Shown here one piece after another: positions 1 to 7,068 of a DNA stretch of 64,000 nucleotides (position 1 is its first letter; each line of letters starts with the position of its first letter). The stretch is from contig NZ_SOFS01000024.1 in assembly GCF_004402235.1 (NCBI RefSeq), positions 1-64,000 on the forward strand, given 5' to 3'. The position numbers were made by a program, and so were the translations under genes. Source of the stretch: Cryobacterium glucosi. GTDB lineage: Bacteria; Actinomycetota; Actinomycetes; Actinomycetales; Microbacteriaceae. The notes beneath the pieces are model-generated. The model did no database searches, was not told the DNA's origin, and was given only the letters and a program-made list of their open reading frames with translations.

Positions 1-82
1 CGAGTCATCCCTCAAATGTGTACGCGGGAGAAGTGTCACCACCAAACACGCCCGAATGGTCACCGATCTATTGATGCAGAAC

Positions 83-200
83 TGTCACCGATGTCCTGAG
101 ACATAACACGGGGAGCAGGTTCCTATGATGTATCGGGACATGGGTGACAGTTCTGTATCAGGACATCGGTAACACTTCGTGTATCAGGACATCGGTGACA
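83..200. repeat. Cluster of IS481-type terminal repeats
   Basis: A 21-bp sequence of the form TGTATCAGGACATCGGTGACA occurs three times in direct orientation (129-149, 154-173 and 180-200, the first two imperfect) and once inverted (83-103). This matches the kind of terminal inverted repeat seen at IS481-family ends. The 180-200 copy lies about 85 bp beyond the transposase stop codon and is the natural right-hand end of the wreck at 285-1325. The inverted copy at 83-103 suggests another IS end abutted here. Identification of the family is by resemblance. Confidence 0.6.
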
Positions 201-284
201 GTTAGATGGTTTTCGGTCGCCGTCCGCGGGTCTGCCGGAGCTGACGTAGTCAGTTCCGGGCTTGGGCCAGCGGTATTTCATGAT

Positions 285-1325
285 CTAGGTGCCTTCGTCG
301 TCGAAGATGAGAAGGTGGTCGGTGGTCTCGACGAGATAGTCGGTCTGGCCGGCGAGGGCACGGCTGATGTGGAATCGGGTTTGGCGGACTTGGACGATGC
401 CGTTCCGGGCGACCGTGGTGCGGCGGATTCCGTCCCAGCCGACCGGTCGTTGTTGGTTCCTCGGCCGGGGCGGGTCGGTCTTCGGTGTGGCTTCCCAGGC
501 TTGCCGGGGTGTGATCCTGCCGGGCAGGCCCTGATGCGGGCGCTCGGTGTTGTAGATCTCGTCGAACCGGTCGACCTGGGCTTGGAGCTCCTCGAGGGTC
601 TCCGCGATGGGTTGCTTGTCGAGCCAGCGGAACAGGGTCTGGTGGAAGCGTTCATTCTTGCCCTTCGTGGCGGGTTTGTAGGGTTTGCTCGTGATCGCCT
701 CGACGCCCAGCGAAGTGACGTAGGTGACGAGCTGTCCGATGACGCCGCGCCGGGAGTGGTTCAGTGCGGCCCCGTTATCGCTGAGGAGTCGCTGCGGGAC
801 CCCGTGGGCCGTGATGCCTTTCTTCACCACGGTCAGGGTGCCCTCGGAGGTTTCTCCCCACGCGACGTGGGAGGCGACCGCGAAGCGGGAGTGGTCATCG
901 ATGAGTTGGAAGATCACGCATTTCCGGCCACCGGTAAGGGCGTATTCGGTCGCGTCCAGCTGCCAGCACGCGTTCGGTGCGGGATATACGAACCGCCGGA
1001 ATGAGCCCTGGGTTGTTCCGAGGCTCGACGCGGGCGATTCCGGCATCGCGAAAGATCCAGGCCAGCGATGCCGTCGACGGGACCAGGGCCAGCCCCAGCG
1101 TCCGCATCTTCTAGTGGACGCTGACCGGCCCATAATCTAAACCTGATGCCTCCAACGCGGGCGCCTGCACGACGCAGAGCGGCGAGCGACCGCGGCCTGG
1201 CCCTCCTCAAGAGCTCGTTTCCTGATTGCGTAAAAGGTCTTCCGGGAGCAACTTCGACCTGAGCATCCTCGCCGCTCCTGACGCACCGCAAATAGCTTGG
1301 TGTCTGCACTCTCGTCGTCAGTCAT
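285..1325 (-). pseudogene. IS481-family transposase, frameshifted
   Basis: The C-terminal two thirds reads openly as an rve-type (DDE) integrase core. It runs from a segment RRFVYPAPNACWQLDATEY, through DDHSRFAVASHVA, SDNGAALN and KPYKPATKGKNERFHQTLF, to ERPHQGLPGRITPRQAWE. This is typical of IS481/IS3-like transposases that insert IS copies. The N-terminal part is scattered over other frames: SRKTFYAIRKRALEEG at about 1141-1240 (helix-turn-helix side) and MRTLGLALVPSTASLAWIFR at about 1040-1107. At least two frameshifts therefore separate the DNA-binding region from the catalytic core, and the copy is unlikely to make an active enzyme. The 5' terminal repeat was not found, so that end is probably lost. 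Confidence 0.85.
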
Positions 1326-1422
1326 GCCGATAGGCGGAAAGAAGGACCCAGCCGGGGAATTTTCTATTTTGGTCGGGAGAGTTGACCACCTCCTATCTCC
1401 ATCCGACGGTAGTCTCGGCCCT

Positions 1423-2808
1423 ATGTCGTCTCATGACCTCCTGGTTGTCGCAGTATCCCGCTACGCCGATGCGTGCCCGCCGACCCTTCATTCCGACTGC
1501 CCGTTCGCAGTTGAACGCCAAGGCCGCCGGGCGTGCAAGACAGAATGCCGGGCCATAGTCGCCAACATGATTCGTCCTGCGTCCGGCTCCGCTGGGGCTA
1601 ATCAGGATTTCGACGCCGCGCGCATATTCATGATCGATCAGGGCACGCACCCTGACCCCTGTGCACAATGGAGCACGACCTCACTGATGACGGTCGTGGG
1701 CAAGGTTGCTAGGTCGCGGCCATTCCACGACGGTCAGATTCAACTGAAGCGCAGTGTGCATGGCACCTCCGCATTGGCCTATCTTGCGCAGCGAGGGCTG
1801 GATCCCGCGCGCCTGGTACGCGATGGATTCGGTCGACAATTGCAGCTCACCATCGATGTTTCACTGGCTCTTATGGTTCAGTCCGGCGAAACAGTAGACC
1901 CGGTCTATCGGGAGTGGCTGGACCTGAGAACGTCTGTCGCAGGTGCTGCCGCGGAGGGAGACGAGTTCGCGTTGTCACCTGCCTTTCAAACACGGATCAG
2001 ACTCTGGTCTCGACAAGCGAGCATCCCCGACTTAGTCGATTGGATCAGTCCCAATGCCCTCGAATGGGGCTTGCTGTCTGACATGGCCGAGTCGCTAGAA
2101 CCTGCCATGGAGGAGTACTCCTGGTTCACAGATCGATTCACCAACACGTTTCTCAGCGATTGGGCTGAGGTCTCCTTGGAATATGAGTATCGCTACGTTA
2201 TCGAGGGGTGGAAGCCTGCTCACCTACCAAGCGAACTTCTTCTCGAACGTCAGGTTTCTCCCGAAAAGGTTCGAGCCGAATTGGCCAGACGCTTCGTTCA
2301 TGGCCGCAATTCGCGGGACTCAGACGCCATAGCTGTTCTGACTGCCCGAGCTCTCGAAGCGATTGAGAGCGGCAATCGTGAGATTGCCGCCACCATCTTT
2401 TCGTCGGCTCGCACGCTCGACCCAAGCGATGCTGTTCTCGCCAATAATCATGCTTTTTGTCTTATCCCGGACCATCCTGCTGAGGCACTGTCAGTCTTGG
2501 CGGAGGCTCGTCGGCTGGGAGCGGCAACACTCGTTCTTGAAGCAAACGTGGCCACGGCGCACCTGTTTCTCGGGGATTGGTTGCATACTCTTCGCGCCTG
2601 TGATGCAGCCGTCGAAATCGGTTTGACTCTCGGGGATGAGGCCTGGCTCTGGTCCATTCAGGAGGGCGAGCACAATTCCGCAGTCAAGGTTGATCCCGCC
2701 ATTCACATATGCAGCTTGGCGCTGCAGGCCGCAGCGCAAGGAGGCGACAACGCCTCTCTCGAGCTCTGGCTGACCAGACAAGCTCTGGTTTCTGCCACAG
2801 CGCCCTAG
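1423..2808 (+). CDS. Cys-rich, helical-repeat protein of unknown function
   Basis: A 461-residue protein that I do not recognise. I chose the ATG at 1423; the frame stays open upstream to 1297 but that stretch overlaps the IS wreck. Residues 18-42 hold a compact Cys/His cluster (C18, H23, C26, C38, C42) that could bind zinc or an iron-sulfur cluster. The C-terminal third (about residues 300-461) has alternating helices with TPR-like spacing, for example DPSDAVLANNHAFCL and ANVATAHLFLGDWLHTLRACDA. No signal peptide or membrane segment is seen. Its base composition is more AT-rich than the core genes. Its stop overlaps by 4 bp the stop of the convergent GNAT toxin gene. Location in an island beside a toxin-antitoxin pair makes a defence or regulatory role possible, but this is inference. 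Confidence 0.7.
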   Translation: MSSHDLLVVAVSRYADACPPTLHSDCPFAVERQGRRACKTECRAIVANMIRPASGSAGANQDFDAARIFMIDQGTHPDPCAQWSTTSLMTVVGKVARSRPFHDGQIQLKRSVHGTSALAYLAQRGLDPARLVRDGFGRQLQLTIDVSLALMVQSGETVDPVYREWLDLRTSVAGAAAEGDEFALSPAFQTRIRLWSRQASIPDLVDWISPNALEWGLLSDMAESLEPAMEEYSWFTDRFTNTFLSDWAEVSLEYEYRYVIEGWKPAHLPSELLLERQVSPEKVRAELARRFVHGRNSRDSDAIAVLTARALEAIESGNREIAATIFSSARTLDPSDAVLANNHAFCLIPDHPAEALSVLAEARRLGAATLVLEANVATAHLFLGDWLHTLRACDAAVEIGLTLGDEAWLWSIQEGEHNSAVKVDPAIHICSLALQAAAQGGDNASLELWLTRQALVSATAP

Positions 2809-3320
2809 GAAACGAGAGCCTTCCTTAGATCCTTCATCAGAAGGTGGAGATGAAGTTCGTCTGTTGGCGACGGTTCGAATTCGGCGATTTTCATGTAGAA
2901 ATCACGTGCGGCCAAGTCCTTAGCGTGGATAAGCAGAGAGCGAACGCCGACTTCTTCGGACGCGCGGTCGATCCTGATCAGTGCATCTCTGACCAGCATC
3001 CTGCCCAATCCAAATCCCTGGAACCGAAGATCAGTTGCAAGTCGAGTCAGGATGACGACCGGGATAGGGTGCCGGGGAATTCCCTTCTTGATCCGTCCGG
3101 GAGCATCCTCATGTTCTACTCCTCCGGTCGATAAGGCGTAATAGCCCGCAACCGTCTGCGAATTCATGCTCACAAAGACCCGTGCCATGCCGGATAGTTG
3201 ATTCGGTACTGCAAACTTGTGAAGCCAGCCATCAAGATCCGCTTGACCGCATGAGAAGCCGTCGACCTCGTCGCTGGTCACGATCTTTCGTGGTCGAGTG
3301 AATTCAGGAGCCTCAGTCAA
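2805..3320 (-). CDS. GNAT-family toxin (TacT/AtaT-like)
   Basis: A 171-residue GNAT acetyltransferase. Toxins of this class acetylate the amino group of aminoacyl-tRNA and block translation. The acetyl-CoA loop is visible as RFQGFGLGRMLV (about residues 98-109). The C-terminal region contains ARDFYMKIAEFEP, with the Tyr that usually acts as general acid. The upstream gene is a DUF1778 antitoxin whose 3' end overlaps this start by 8 bp, the standard arrangement for TacA/TacT pairs. That pairing is the main reason for calling it a toxin rather than a metabolic acetyltransferase. Its tRNA target cannot be told from sequence. Confidence 0.88.
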   Translation of the reverse strand: MTEAPEFTRPRKIVTSDEVDGFSCGQADLDGWLHKFAVPNQLSGMARVFVSMNSQTVAGYYALSTGGVEHEDAPGRIKKGIPRHPIPVVILTRLATDLRFQGFGLGRMLVRDALIRIDRASEEVGVRSLLIHAKDLAARDFYMKIAEFEPSPTDELHLHLLMKDLRKALVS

Positions 3321-3627
3321 CGAATCGATCTTCCATTGCCAAGAGTTCGGCCAAGCGAGGCTTGAAAATGGCCGGACGCTCTAGGAGCGCTTCGAATGTC
3401 TCCCACGAAGCCTCGTCCAAACGAAACCATCTTCGGTCAGCTAGAACTAGTTCCGCAGCCTCCGCTGCGCTGGAGATAACAAAATCGGTCAAGCTCTTGT
3501 CTTGCGCCTCAGCAGCACGCCGAATCAGAGCGGCTTGCGAAGGCGCCAACCGAACGTTAATACGGGCGTCCTTGCTTTCGCGCTCTAAGGACATGGGATG
3601 CAGCGATTGGGAATCAGACGGTTGCAT
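3313..3627 (-). CDS. DUF1778 antitoxin (TacA-like)
   Basis: A 104-residue protein with a ribbon-helix-helix N-terminus (DARINVRLAPSQAALIRRAAE, residues about 20-40). A toxin-wrapping C-terminal part follows (DRRWFRLDEASWETFEALLERP). This is the DUF1778 layout of antitoxins that neutralise GNAT toxins and repress their own promoter. The ATG at 3627 is supported by the ribosome binding site GAAAGGTGCT just upstream; an internal ATG at 3594 would also keep the domain. A perfect inverted repeat lies 14 bp upstream (3641-3659) and is the likely operator. It is translationally coupled to the toxin through the 8-bp overlap. Confidence 0.9.
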   Translation of the reverse strand: MQPSDSQSLHPMSLERESKDARINVRLAPSQAALIRRAAEAQDKSLTDFVISSAAEAAELVLADRRWFRLDEASWETFEALLERPAIFKPRLAELLAMEDRFVD

Positions 3628-3640
3628 ATCAGCACCTTTC

Positions 3641-3659
3641 GTGTACGTCTACTGTACAC
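3641..3659 (-). promoter_or_regulatory. Probable operator of the toxin-antitoxin pair
   Basis: The sequence GTGTACGTCTACTGTACAC is an inverted repeat with 6-bp arms (GTGTAC/GTACAC) and a 7-bp spacer. It sits immediately upstream of the antitoxin ribosome binding site. TacA-type ribbon-helix-helix proteins bind short palindromes in this place to repress the operon. Assignment is by position and symmetry. Confidence 0.55.
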
Positions 3660-3776
3660 ACGCGCAGGTCCAGGTGTCAACAAAGGACAAATTGCCCAGT
3701 CGAGGTGGCTGCTCACGATCGGCCGTCATCCGATTCTGCTTTCGCGGTTGGCGAAAGGCATCGACTTCGCCGGGAT

Positions 3777-4427
3777 TCACGCGGCGCGCATCCGCTCTTG
3801 GCAGTGAGCCAGGACCGTCATGAAGCCTTCGTCGTTGAGAGGTCTGAGCCGCATGGGGCGGCGCGCCTGCGGTGAGATCGGGATTGGCAATGTGCTGTCA
3901 CCGACCTTCAGGGTCAATATGACGGCTCGATCGGTGATCACCAAGTGCGCAATTTGGCCCACATCGACAGACGTGACGTCCGACCAGGCGAGCCGAGCGA
4001 CACGCTCCGGCCCGTGTCCGTGCCACCTCCACAGTTCGAATTTCTTGCCTGCATCGACAAGAACAAGGAACGCGCCTGAGGGCAGCGCGCTTGATGCAAG
4101 AGCGATACCCGTGAGTTCCTTGATGCTCGTGATGAAGTCGTCAGACGAGTAGAAGGGCACGACGGTGAGGTCAGGATTCGCCTCCGTCATGGTCCGGACG
4201 AGGCGGCGACCCGGGCGGTAACACACCCAGAGAAAACCCCAGGCGAAGACGACGCTCAGAACGAGGCCGGCAGCGGTCTCGTAGAGAACCGGCGGCAGCC
4301 CCCTCGACCTTGCGCTGTTTACTGCGCCAAGGATGCCTGGACCCGAGAAAAGAAGTGCAACGAGCACGATGGTCAGGGAGCCACCCCATCGCCGTGCGCG
4401 TGCCGGCGGAAGCTTCGCAGTGCTCAT
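3777..4427 (-). CDS. Membrane protein with C-terminal PH-like domain
   Basis: A 216-residue protein of unknown function, taken from the ATG at 4427 (preceded by GCAGGTT). Two hydrophobic helices lie near the N-terminus (SLTIVLVALLFSGPGILGAV and a segment around AAGLVLSVVFAWGFLWV). A soluble part follows with a beta-rich pattern (KKFELWRWHGHGPERVARL, AWSDVTSVDVG, LTLKVGDSTLPIPI) resembling bacterial PH-like folds. The same arrangement is seen in the proteins at 7069-8049 and 40686-41333, all lying in the mobile regions. The function is unknown. Confidence 0.6.
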   Translation of the reverse strand: MSTAKLPPARARRWGGSLTIVLVALLFSGPGILGAVNSARSRGLPPVLYETAAGLVLSVVFAWGFLWVCYRPGRRLVRTMTEANPDLTVVPFYSSDDFITSIKELTGIALASSALPSGAFLVLVDAGKKFELWRWHGHGPERVARLAWSDVTSVDVGQIAHLVITDRAVILTLKVGDSTLPIPISPQARRPMRLRPLNDEGFMTVLAHCQERMRAA

Positions 4428-4866
4428 AACCTGCGGGGCCATGCGTCAACGCACAGGGAAAGCGACTGGCGGATACGAGGTGCAGATTCAGAATTTTCGC
4501 TCATCCGGGTCCCCCACCGCTGCGGCCACCAAACCACGCGTGAATGCAATGGAAGCCGGCATCGAGCCAGGGTGTGTGTTCAGGCTGGCAGACCTAGGTG
4601 ACGCCGTCAAGCGGAGGTCGAGACCAGCCTTCGCCATGTTCCAGAGCGCGTGGGAAACTTCCGAATTAAACCATTCCGGCGGCGAAATTCGCGCTCCTGC
4701 GATGCCTCCCGTAGTCCACAGATTGCATCCATTTTCTCCAGGCACGAGACTTCACGATCGGCACCCAAAATACCTTGCCACGACGCGTCTGCTCCGTAAG
4801 CGTCGCAATCCGTCCGGTCTGAATACCCCAGCTGCCCATTTCCGTTCGCCCAACTCGGCCTCTTTG
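4428..4866. other. Non-coding stretch before the structured element
   Basis: No frame here has protein-like composition, a plausible start with a ribosome binding site, or a partner in the other island. It leads into the pyrimidine tract that begins at 4867. I see no tRNA, terminator or clear repeat in it. Confidence 0.5.
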
Positions 4867-4935
4867 CTTTTCTCTTTTCTCCTTTTTCTTTTCTTTCATC
4901 CTTCCCTTTTCCATCTCTATCTCCTTCCCTGTCCC
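4867..4935 (+). other. Pyrimidine tract, copy A
   Basis: Positions 4867-4897 are 31 uninterrupted pyrimidines. From there to 4935 only three A and one G break the run. The tract merges into the 5' arm of the large hairpin. Copy B has an equivalent tract (43918-43955) with a different sequence, so composition rather than order seems to be kept. Confidence 0.7.
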
Positions 4936-5105
4936 ACAGCCTCCCCTTTACTTCCCAACCCCCCACACAATGCCGTTGAGTGTGGGGGGTTGGGAAGCGA
5001 GCGCAGCGAGGGGGTGGCTGTGGGACAGGGAAGGAGGGCCCTTACCCATTCGTTTGGGTATTCGCTCTCAACGAATAGCCAAACGAATAGGCAAACGAAT
5101 AAGCA
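4921..5105 (+). other. Structured element, copy A
   Basis: An outer stem pairs 4921-4941 with 5016-5036 (21 bp, perfect). An inner stem pairs 4951-4968 with 4980-4997 (18 bp, perfect) around the loop AATGCCGTTGA. Between the stems the 3' side carries GAGCGCAGCGAG followed by GGGGG, able to pair with CCCC at 4943-4946. A second hairpin follows: ATTCGTTTGG (5048-5057) with CCAAACGAAT (5079-5088), and TATTCG with CGAATA inside it. Copy B at 43966-44138 has the same plan, with compensatory changes at paired sites. This suggests a folded RNA, or a folded single-stranded DNA such as a replication or transfer origin. It lies about 515 bp upstream of the integrase on the same strand. Which strand is transcribed is not known. 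Confidence 0.7.
5070..5105 (+). repeat. Three tandem 12-bp repeats
   Basis: AACGAATAGCCA (5070-5081), AACGAATAGGCA (5082-5093) and AACGAATAAGCA (5094-5105) follow one another without a gap. The reverse complement of the same motif lies just upstream (5048-5064), which creates the second hairpin of the structured element. The arrangement resembles iterons. Confidence 0.75.
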
Positions 5106-5619
5106 GCGCCTCCGGCAGGCCTGTCCGGTCCAGTGCCGACGTCATCTTTTGAACCCGGAGGTCCCTGCCGATGCCCTCTCCCAAGTCGTGCACGTCGTCG
5201 CCTTTGAAGAGCACGTCCACGCGCCAGATAGCGAGCGTGAGCAAATTCAAGACGTCGCGACGACGATCGATTTGCGTGCCGGCGTAACGGCGTCGGTCTC
5301 CGTCAGGGTGCACACGGCTGCACCCGTGCATACACAGTCCCACGGCTCGGCTATTCGGTCTCCAGGGCCTCGAGCCTCCTATGGGGCACTGTGTCGGTGC
5401 AGCTGGGTATTCTCGGCATCGATCGGTCGCTGATCCCGCTCAATGCACCACTTGGACCTCACCGTGGCTCTCCCTGGCCGAGGTCCACGTGCCAGAGCAC
5501 CATGGGATCCGAAGAACTCCGCAGTCGAATCGCGAAAGGACTTCAATGACACGTTTCCAGGACAGTTGCGATTCCGCCGCCATCGGGATGCACGGAGTCG
5601 TCAGGGCAGGTGTCTGACG
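5106..5619. other. Leader region upstream of the integrase
   Basis: About 510 bp with no convincing gene. A frame on the minus strand (5068-5343) encodes a possible short protein, but its C-terminus is made of the tandem repeats and it lacks a clear ribosome binding site. The sequence just before 5620 (CAGGGCAGGTG) supplies the integrase ribosome binding site. Confidence 0.45.
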
Positions 5620-6723
5620 ATGGGCAGTATCGAGTCGTACTTCACTGCGAGCGGCAAGCGTTACCGAGTCCTTTACCGGCGGCCCGACCACCGCCAGACG
5701 CAGAAGCGCGGCTTCCGAACGAAGAAGGATGCTGAGCTTTACCTGTCGGCGGTCGAGATCAAGAAGGCCACTGGCGAGTACATCGACGCCACTGCATCGA
5801 AAGCCACCATCGCCACGCTGGGTGCGGACTGGCTCGCCTCACGGACCCACCTCAAGCCGTCGTCGCTGCACCCAGTTGAGATCGCCTGGCGCCGCTACGT
5901 CCTGCCGACCTGGGGCCTGCGCCAGGTCGGTGAGATTCGCCACAGCGACGTGCAGATCTGGATCTCTCGACTCGTCGTTGGCCGGAGCGCTACGACGGTC
6001 CTGAGGATCTACGGGGTTCTGGCCGCGATCCTCGACGTCGCCGTCAAAGATCGACGCATCCCCTCGAATCCGGCGCGAGGTGTCACACTCCCCCGAAAGA
6101 CGAAGGGCCAGCACGCGTGCCTGTCGCATCGCCAAGTCGCTCTGCTTGCCCAGAACTCGCGTCAGCAGTCAACGCTTATCCTCCTGCTGGCCTACACCGG
6201 TCTGCGCTGGGGCGAAGCCACCGCTCTACGCATCCGCGACGTAGACACAGTGCGTCGGCGCATCCGCGTGCACGAAAACGCTGTGAACGTCGGCGGCACG
6301 ATTCACGTGGGCACCCCCAAGACCCATCAGGCCCGCGCCGTCCCGTACCCCGGCTTTCTTAACCCGCTGTTCGCCGAGCTGATGCAAGCCTCGGCAGGGA
6401 CCGCACGCGGCCGCGATGAACTCCTGTTCGGCAACGGACGCGACCACATGCGAAGCCCGGACACCCGGCGCGGCTGGTTCGTATCGGCGGTACGCAAGGC
6501 GCAGGCAGCCGACGCGGCATTCCCAAACCTCACGCTGCACGACCTGCGCCACACAGCAGCGAGCCTGGCCATCTCGGCCGGCGCCAACGTCAAAGCCATC
6601 CAGCGGATGCTTGGCCACGCCTCGGCAGCGATGACCCTAGACACCTACGCCGACCTCTTCGATGACGACCTCGACCTCGTGGCCGACGCCCTCGACGACG
6701 CACGCGTACTCAGCATCGACTGA
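5620..6723 (+). CDS. int: Tyrosine recombinase/integrase
   Basis: A 367-residue phage-type integrase that joins attP on an excised circle to attB in the chromosome. It has an N-terminal arm-binding AP2-like domain (GKRYRVLYRRPDHRQTQKRGF, residues about 12-32), a core-binding SAM-like domain (about 65-150), and a catalytic domain. The catalytic residues are R196 (AYTGLRWGE), K234, H307 and R310 (HDLRHTAA), H333 (MLGHAS) and nucleophile Y343 (DTYADLF), so it looks active. The start is the ATG at 5620, which begins MGSIESY like the second integrase in this window (MGSVTSY). It lies in the island next to tRNA-Ser(CGA). A near-identical C-terminal fragment sits at 8281-8511. Confidence 0.93.
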   Translation: MGSIESYFTASGKRYRVLYRRPDHRQTQKRGFRTKKDAELYLSAVEIKKATGEYIDATASKATIATLGADWLASRTHLKPSSLHPVEIAWRRYVLPTWGLRQVGEIRHSDVQIWISRLVVGRSATTVLRIYGVLAAILDVAVKDRRIPSNPARGVTLPRKTKGQHACLSHRQVALLAQNSRQQSTLILLLAYTGLRWGEATALRIRDVDTVRRRIRVHENAVNVGGTIHVGTPKTHQARAVPYPGFLNPLFAELMQASAGTARGRDELLFGNGRDHMRSPDTRRGWFVSAVRKAQAADAAFPNLTLHDLRHTAASLAISAGANVKAIQRMLGHASAAMTLDTYADLFDDDLDLVADALDDARVLSID

Positions 6724-7068
6724 CTATCGACTGAAGTGCTCGGCATTCTCCTCCGTGGCAATGTTCACCCTAGCGGGTGCTGACCGCAGGATCTCGACCA
6801 GCCATCCTTCGAGCTGCGTCCGTAAATCACCTCACCGTGGACAACTCAGCGGGGTCGTCCGTGGCGACGGCAACCATCGTGCAGGAAAAGGCAGGTTGGT
6901 GAGAACGCGCCCTCCCTGCCCGTAAGCCGGACCCCTAATGCGCAGGTGGAAGCCTCTCGGCCAGCGCGCCAGCTCCCCAAACCCAGTCCAACCGAAAGCG
7001 ATCAAATTCGACTGAACCGACACGTGAGCTGGCCATTCGGGTCCGAGACGATCCGCTCCACGGTCTGC
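6724..7068. other. Intergenic region
   Basis: About 345 bp between the integrase stop and the convergent membrane-protein stop. No protein-like frame, tRNA half or strong hairpin is seen. Confidence 0.4.

Noticed and set aside
4970..5152. Similar short proteins can be read through both folded elements (around MPLSVGGWEASAARG in copy A and MPLGVGGWEASAARG in copy B).
   Set aside because: The similarity follows from the stems. Differences between the copies are paired across the helix rather than placed at third codon positions, and no ribosome binding site precedes the ATG.
5140..5165. TTTGAACCC near 5150 as a possible tRNA-Ser attachment copy.
   Set aside because: Only about seven to ten bases agree with the T-arm of tRNA-Ser; flanks do not match.
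5068..5343. A 91-codon minus-strand frame between folded element A and int.
   Set aside because: Its C-terminus is made from the 12-bp repeats, no family is recognised, and there is no counterpart in the other island.
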